Source of the DNA: JAOUGY01 sp963792365
GTDB taxonomy: Bacteria > Actinomycetota > Acidimicrobiia > Spongiisociales > ZC4RG35
Direction: 5' to 3'
DNA: 64,000 nt
Assembly (NCBI GenBank): GCA_963792365.1
Contig: CAWBVW010000007.1
Location: 62,001 to 126,000 of the forward strand
The notes under the pieces were generated by a model, which saw only the letters and a program-made list of their open reading frames with translations, did no database searches and was not told where the DNA came from. Position 1 is the first letter of the stretch; every line of letters begins with the position of its first letter. The position numbers and the translations under genes are program-made. Shown here piece after piece: positions 60,122-64,000 of the stretch.

Positions 60122-61392
60122 CACTCCTCCTCGTAGTCGAAGTCGGCCTCATCGTGATGAGGCGGCACGAACTCGAACTCGATCTCACCGATCCTCACCG
60201 TGTCGCCCGCCTCGGCGCCGGCATCGGCGAGCGCCTGGTCCACCCCGAGCCGCTGGAGTCTGCGAGCGGCGAGCTCGGCGGCCTGGGGATTCGTCAAGTC
60301 GGAGAACCGTACTGCTCGGACCGCTGCTGCTCCCTCGACGATCCAGGAACCCGCCTCCTTGCGGAACGTGAAGCCCTCACCCGCCGGCCGATGCAGGACA
60401 TAACCCTCACGTTCGGGCGCTTCACGCTGAGCCACCCCAACGAGGTCCGCAATACGATGCAGGACGTCGGCCACCCCGTCACCGGTCACCGAGGACATCG
60501 ACAGGGCTTCGAGAGCAGCCGCAGTCTCCGCGGCCCCCTCGAGATCGACCTTGTTCACCACGACGAGCCGAGGCCGCGTCATGAGCTCTGGCGAGAAACC
60601 CTCGAGTTCCCCGAGCAAGACCTGCAGTTGGCGGTCAGGTGGATCGACCTGAACGGGCGAAGGATCGAGCAAGATGACGAGCACTCGTGCGCGTTCGACA
60701 TGGCGCAGGAACTCATGGCCCAGGCCCTTGCCCTCGGCAGCGCCTTCGATCAGACCCGGGATGTCGGCGAGAACGAACTGCCGGTCGCCGATCTCCACCA
60801 CGCCGAGGTTGGGCTCCAGGGTCGTGAACGGGTAGTCGGCGATCTTGGGCTTGGCGGCAGACGCACGGGCGATGAAGGTGCTCTTTCCTGCGTTTGGATA
60901 CCCGACCAGCGCGGCATCGGCCAGCAGTTTCATCTCCAGCGTGAACCAGGCTTCCGTGCCGTACTCCCCCTGCTCACAGATGGTGGGTGCACGCATCCGT
61001 GGCGACAGGAAGGCGGCGTTCCCTCGTCCACCGCGCCCGCCTTCGAGCACGGTCACGCGTTGACCATGTTCGACGAGGTCGGCGAGGATGAGGCCGTCGT
61101 CGTCGGACACAACCGTGCCGAGTGGAACCTTCAGCAGGAGGTCTTCGCCCGAACGCCCGTGGCGCAGGTCACCTTGCCCATGCGATCCGTCGGAGGCGGC
61201 ATGATGCGGATTGCGGCGATACGTGAGGAGCGTCGGCACGGCTGCGTCGGCTTCGACGATCACGGCACCCCCGTCCCCGCCAGATCCGCCCATCGGCTTT
61301 CCACGGGGCTTGCCCTTGTGGCGGGCGAAGCTCACTACGCCTGCGCCACCGCTTCCGGCGCGAAGTTGGACCCGAACCCGGTCGACGAACAC
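60121..61392 (-). CDS. obg: GTPase Obg/CgtA
   Basis: 423 residues. Glycine-rich Obg fold (GSGGAGVVSFARHKGKPRG, GGDGGAVIVEAD), G domain with GYPNAGKSTFIARAS near residue 165, DIPGLIEG and NKVDL, then the C-terminal OCT domain (YVLHRPAGEGFTFRKEAGSW) with a tail ending in EEE. It takes part in large-subunit maturation and stress control. The L27 gene is 12 bp upstream. The order rplU-rpmA-obg-proB is that of many bacteria. Confidence 0.96.
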   Translation of the reverse strand: MFVDRVRVQLRAGSGGAGVVSFARHKGKPRGKPMGGSGGDGGAVIVEADAAVPTLLTYRRNPHHAASDGSHGQGDLRHGRSGEDLLLKVPLGTVVSDDDGLILADLVEHGQRVTVLEGGRGGRGNAAFLSPRMRAPTICEQGEYGTEAWFTLEMKLLADAALVGYPNAGKSTFIARASAAKPKIADYPFTTLEPNLGVVEIGDRQFVLADIPGLIEGAAEGKGLGHEFLRHVERARVLVILLDPSPVQVDPPDRQLQVLLGELEGFSPELMTRPRLVVVNKVDLEGAAETAAALEALSMSSVTGDGVADVLHRIADLVGVAQREAPEREGYVLHRPAGEGFTFRKEAGSWIVEGAAAVRAVRFSDLTNPQAAELAARRLQRLGVDQALADAGAEAGDTVRIGEIEFEFVPPHHDEADFDYEEE

Positions 61393-61404
61393 GACCGGGA
61401 CGAT

Positions 61405-61656
61405 CTATTCGGCGATGACGTCGACGAGACGACGGTTGTTGCGGTTGCCGTACTTCACACGGCCGGGAAGCAGGGCGAAGAGGGTGTCATCGCTCCCCCG
61501 ACCCACGTTGACTCCGGGGTGGATACGGGTACCGCGCTGACGCACGATCACCGCTCCGGCGTTGACCGTCTGACCGTCGAACACCTTCGGACCGAGTCGC
61601 TTTGCATGCGACTCGCGACCGTTCTTCGAGGAACCACCGGCTTTCGTCTTCGACAT
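61405..61656 (-). CDS. rpmA: Ribosomal protein L27
   Basis: 83 residues. Begins MSKTKAGGSSKNGRESHAKRLG and contains VRQRGTRIHPGVNVGRGSDDTLFAL, both typical L27. The Met-Ser-Lys-Thr start lacks the Firmicutes-type cleaved N-terminal extension. Six bases separate it from rplU. Part of the 50S subunit near the peptidyl-transferase centre. Confidence 0.96.
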   Translation of the reverse strand: MSKTKAGGSSKNGRESHAKRLGPKVFDGQTVNAGAVIVRQRGTRIHPGVNVGRGSDDTLFALLPGRVKYGNRNNRRLVDVIAE

Positions 61657-61662
61657 GTCAGA

Positions 61663-62079
61663 TCACTCCTCTTCGCTGGTGTCAGCGGTCTCTTCGGCGG
61701 CAGGGGCGGCTGCAGCCTTCTTCGACTCGGACTCGGCGGCAGAGGCCTTCTTGGCCGTGGCCTTCTTGTCCGCCGAGCCGATCGCGGTCACTTCGAGCTG
61801 CGTGTAGCGCTGCCGGTGACCCATGCGGCGTCGATACCCGGTCTTGTTCTTGTATTTGAAGATGTCGATCTTCGGACCCTTCGATTCTCCAAGGACCGTT
61901 GCGGTCACCGTGAGATCTCCGAGCTTCGAACGATCGGTGATGGCGGTACCAGCCTCGTCCACCACCATCAGAGGCGTGAACGAAACCTGATCGCCATCGG
62001 TCTTCAGCAATTCGACTTCGATGACGTCACCAGCACGAACCTTCGCCTGTTTCCCGCCGGTGCGGATGATGGCATACAT
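61663..62079 (-). CDS. rplU: Ribosomal protein L21 with extended C-terminus
   Basis: 138 residues from ATG 62079. MYAIIRTGGKQAKVRAGD, VSFTPLMVVDEAG and FKYKNKTGYRRRMGHRQRYTQLEV are standard L21 (about 103 residues). A tail of about 35 residues, rich in Ala, Lys and Glu (KKATAKKASAAES), follows, seen in some actinobacterial ribosomal proteins. A promoter with perfect -10 is just upstream (62110-62138). Confidence 0.95.
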   Translation of the reverse strand: MYAIIRTGGKQAKVRAGDVIEVELLKTDGDQVSFTPLMVVDEAGTAITDRSKLGDLTVTATVLGESKGPKIDIFKYKNKTGYRRRMGHRQRYTQLEVTAIGSADKKATAKKASAAESESKKAAAAPAAEETADTSEEE

Positions 62080-62109
62080 GGACAAACCTCTGGAAAGGGG
62101 AACGTCGAG

Positions 62110-62138
62110 ATTATACGCCCAACACCCATCATGCGAAA
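62110..62138 (-). promoter_or_regulatory. Promoter of rplU-rpmA-obg-proB
   Basis: On the minus strand TATAAT (62115-62110) is a consensus -10 and TTTCGC (62138-62133) lies 17 bp upstream as a weak -35. The predicted 5' leader of about 25 bases is short. L21 is often autoregulated through a leader RNA; here the leader looks too short for a structured element. Confidence 0.6.
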
Positions 62139-62139
62139 G

Positions 62140-62446
62140 TCGAGAATGGGTCGGCGAGCTGCGCCCTCCGCCGTACTCGGTCGGCGGCCTGAGGCCGCCT
62201 CCCTGTACACGCCGGCGTCGCTTCGCTCGCCGGCTGTACACGGGCAGAGGACGCTGCCCTGTATTCGGTCGCCTTCGGCTCCCTGACCGGAACGCAGCTT
62301 CGGTTCCGGTCGAGCCGAACGCAGCGAGGCGCATACAGCACGCCTCAGGCGTGCGTTTGCAGGGTCGGAGCGGAGCGAACGGCCCACACTCCAGCGAGTG
62401 GGCGCCAGCACGAGCGTGTACAGGGCGACGGGCAAAGCCCGCCGCC
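62140..62446. repeat. Hairpin-rich intergenic element, copy 2
   Basis: About 300 bp with dense short inverted repeats: GGCGGCCTGAGGCCGCC, GCCGGCGTCGCTTCGCTCGCC-like stems, GGGCAGAGGACGCTGCCC, GCACGCCTCAGGCGTGC and CAAAGCCCGCCGCCC pairs. A segment at 62333-62378 aligns with 49370-49416. GAGCGAAGCGA/GAGCGGAGCGA motifs are shared. It lies between the RNase E/G gene and rplU, both minus strand, so it would be transcribed as the end of the former and terminate it. No gene is seen. Confidence 0.6.
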
Positions 62447-64000
62447 CTATTCGACGTCTTCTGTGATGCCGATGGGGATCGCGTGAGTGGCGGCTTCTTC
62501 GTGGAGGAGAACCCCGCGGCCGTCGCAGTGGGGGCACTGCTCGGAGAACGTCTCGAGTAGGCCCTTGGCGACGTTCTTTCTCGTCATCTCGACCAAGCCG
62601 AGGTGTGACACCTCGAACACCTGAGTCCGCGTTTTGTCTCTCGCGAGGGTTTCCTTCAGACGGCGGAGAACCTGCCGCTGATGGTCCTCGATCTCCATGT
62701 CTATGAAGTCGATGACGATGATCCCGCCGATGTCCCGAAGCCGGAGTTGGCGTCCGATCTCCTCGGCCGCTTCGAGGTTGTTCTGCAGCACCGTCTCCTC
62801 GAGACTCGAGCTGCCGACGAACTTCCCGGTGTTCACGTCGATGACCGTCAACGCCTCGGTCCGATCGATCACGAGGTGCCCCCCAGATGGGAGATAGACC
62901 CGTCGATCCAGCGCCTTTCGCAACTGGTCTTCGACGTGATAGCGCTCGAACAAGCCCATCTCGTCCTCATAGGGCGAGACCTTGGCCACCAGGTCGGGAG
63001 CGGTTGCGCGCAAGTAGTTGAGGACCTTCTCGAGTGCCGACGGATCGTCGATGAGCATCCGCCTGAAATCGGCCGTGAAGTGCTCGCGAATTACCCTGAT
63101 GAGCAGGTCGGGCTCCTCGTACACGACCCTCGGAGCGCCGCCACCGACCGCCGATTCCTGAATGCTCTCCCAAGCCTTGGTGAGCCGCTGGATGTCGGCG
63201 GCGATCTCTTCGGCGCTGGCATGCAGCGCCGCCGTGCGAACGATCACACCGAAGCCCGCCGGCTTGACCTGGGAGATGACCTGACGGAGTCGTGTGCGCT
63301 CGTCATCGGGGAGTCGCCGGGAGATGCCCTGAGCATCCGAGTCCGGGACCAGCACGAGATACCGTCCCGGGAGTGACGGCAGCCCGGTCAGGCGGGCTCC
63401 CTTGGCGCCCATCGCGTCTTTCACAACCTGCACGAGGATCTCGTCGCCCTCCTTGAGGACCTCTTCGATTCTGAGCCGTCGCTTGCCCTGGCCCGGCTCG
63501 ACCTTGACGTCCGAGGCGTAGACGACGCCGTTCTTGGCGGCCCCGAAATCGACGAACGCCGCTTCCATCCCTGGAAGCACGTTGCGAACCTTGCCGAGGT
63601 AGATGTTGCCGACGAGGGAACTCTGGTCGGCTTTGGCAACGTAGTGCTCCACGAGCACCGGGCCTTCGAGAATGACGACCTGGGTCTGATGTGGCGTGAC
63701 CCTGACGAGCATCTGCTTGCGGGCGGACTCGACCGGGATGATGATCTCATCCTCGATCGGGACATCGCGACTCCGCCCGGTCCTGGTCCCGGACCGATCC
63801 CTTTGCTTGCGCTGGTCGGGCTTCTTCTGGGACGGACGAGACTTGTTCTGCTGATGTCTCGGCTTGTCGTCCCGTTCTCTCGGCTTCTCTTCAGGCGCTT
63901 CGACCGGCTTCACGCGCCGGACTTCGACTTTTTGGCGACCGATCCGGAACGTCTTGCGCTCCTCGACCACCTGGCCCGCTTCGGCTCTGCGGACCACTTG
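62447..64000 (-). CDS. Ribonuclease E/G family endoribonuclease (5' end outside window)
   Basis: 517 codons visible. An S1 domain (NIYLGKVRNVLPGMEAAFVDFG near residue 133 of the visible part) follows a basic, low-complexity N-terminus (KPRERDDKPRHQQNKSRPSQ). The catalytic DNase I-like domain has LTVIDVNTGKFVGSSSLEET and IGGIIVIDFIDME with the metal-binding Asp residues. The Zn-link CPHCDGRGV near the C-terminus joins dimers. No C-terminal degradosome scaffold is present; an extension lies at the N-terminus instead, as in actinobacterial RNase E. The frame stays open through base 64000. It acts in mRNA decay and rRNA processing. Confidence 0.95.
   Translation of the reverse strand, partial: QVVRRAEAGQVVEERKTFRIGRQKVEVRRVKPVEAPEEKPRERDDKPRHQQNKSRPSQKKPDQRKQRDRSGTRTGRSRDVPIEDEIIIPVESARKQMLVRVTPHQTQVVILEGPVLVEHYVAKADQSSLVGNIYLGKVRNVLPGMEAAFVDFGAAKNGVVYASDVKVEPGQGKRRLRIEEVLKEGDEILVQVVKDAMGAKGARLTGLPSLPGRYLVLVPDSDAQGISRRLPDDERTRLRQVISQVKPAGFGVIVRTAALHASAEEIAADIQRLTKAWESIQESAVGGGAPRVVYEEPDLLIRVIREHFTADFRRMLIDDPSALEKVLNYLRATAPDLVAKVSPYEDEMGLFERYHVEDQLRKALDRRVYLPSGGHLVIDRTEALTVIDVNTGKFVGSSSLEETVLQNNLEAAEEIGRQLRLRDIGGIIVIDFIDMEIEDHQRQVLRRLKETLARDKTRTQVFEVSHLGLVEMTRKNVAKGLLETFSEQCPHCDGRGVLLHEEAATHAIPIGITEDVE

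Overview
The window is GC-rich, gene-dense bacterial DNA with long runs of genes joined by ATGA, GTGA or TGATG stop/start overlaps. A probable F420-dependent luciferase-like oxidoreductase, an RNase E/G - rplU - rpmA - obg - proB order with nadD - rsfS on the same strand further on, TrkA/CeoBC-type potassium systems and frequent GTG starts point to an actinomycete relative (Actinomycetota, possibly Acidimicrobiia-like). A Chloroflexota genome rich in enolase-superfamily and flavin enzymes is the main alternative. No rRNA, tRNA, IS element or CRISPR array was found.

Region 1 (1-46 kb) is a catabolic mosaic. 473-6650 (minus) is a five-gene overlapping operon: class III CoA-transferase, MFS importer, luciferase-like oxidoreductase, ADP-forming acyl-CoA synthetase, SDR. 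6892-9870 (minus) holds an oxidoreductase, an HpcH/CitE lyase and a cyclase-family hydrolase, facing across a palindrome-rich control region a plus-strand operon (10155-14916) of acyl-CoA dehydrogenase, split MaoC hydratase, ThDP enzyme and acetamidase. After small membrane proteins and assorted enzymes come a LigA/LigB extradiol dioxygenase pair with a Bug-like protein lacking a signal peptide (19560-21626), two enolase-superfamily enzymes (22339-24893) and a long minus-strand module (24900-34804): N-carbamoylase, three-subunit molybdenum hydroxylase, carbamate kinase, two carbamoyltransferases, an AllD-like dehydrogenase, a cupin and an SDR. That set suggests breakdown of an N-heterocycle or ureide with ATP recovered from carbamoyl phosphate. 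34904-41597 (plus) carries an HMG-lyase-like aldolase, an unusual M24 protein, a compact PEP-synthase-like phosphotransferase and three further enzymes. 41705-45504 (minus) carries a cyclase, an SDR, a HisD/HpsN-like dehydrogenase and a hydrolase.

Region 2 (45.5-64 kb) is largely core genome: rsfS, nadD, a degenerate M23 protein, a catalytically dead GAPDH-like protein coupled to a normal gap gene, a response regulator, a CoxE/CoxD-like pair, two Trk potassium systems, and proB - obg - rpmA - rplU - RNase E/G (cut by the window end).

The most unusual non-coding feature is a set of intergenic 'word' repeats: degenerate 7-10 bp words repeated and partly inverted in spacers, with different words at different loci (6706-6842, 9898-9926, 11345-11397, 15508-15554, 23404-23745, 34029-34049, 51408-51456, 55350-55445). 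Two further spacers (49224-49484, 62140-62446) share a different hairpin-rich element.
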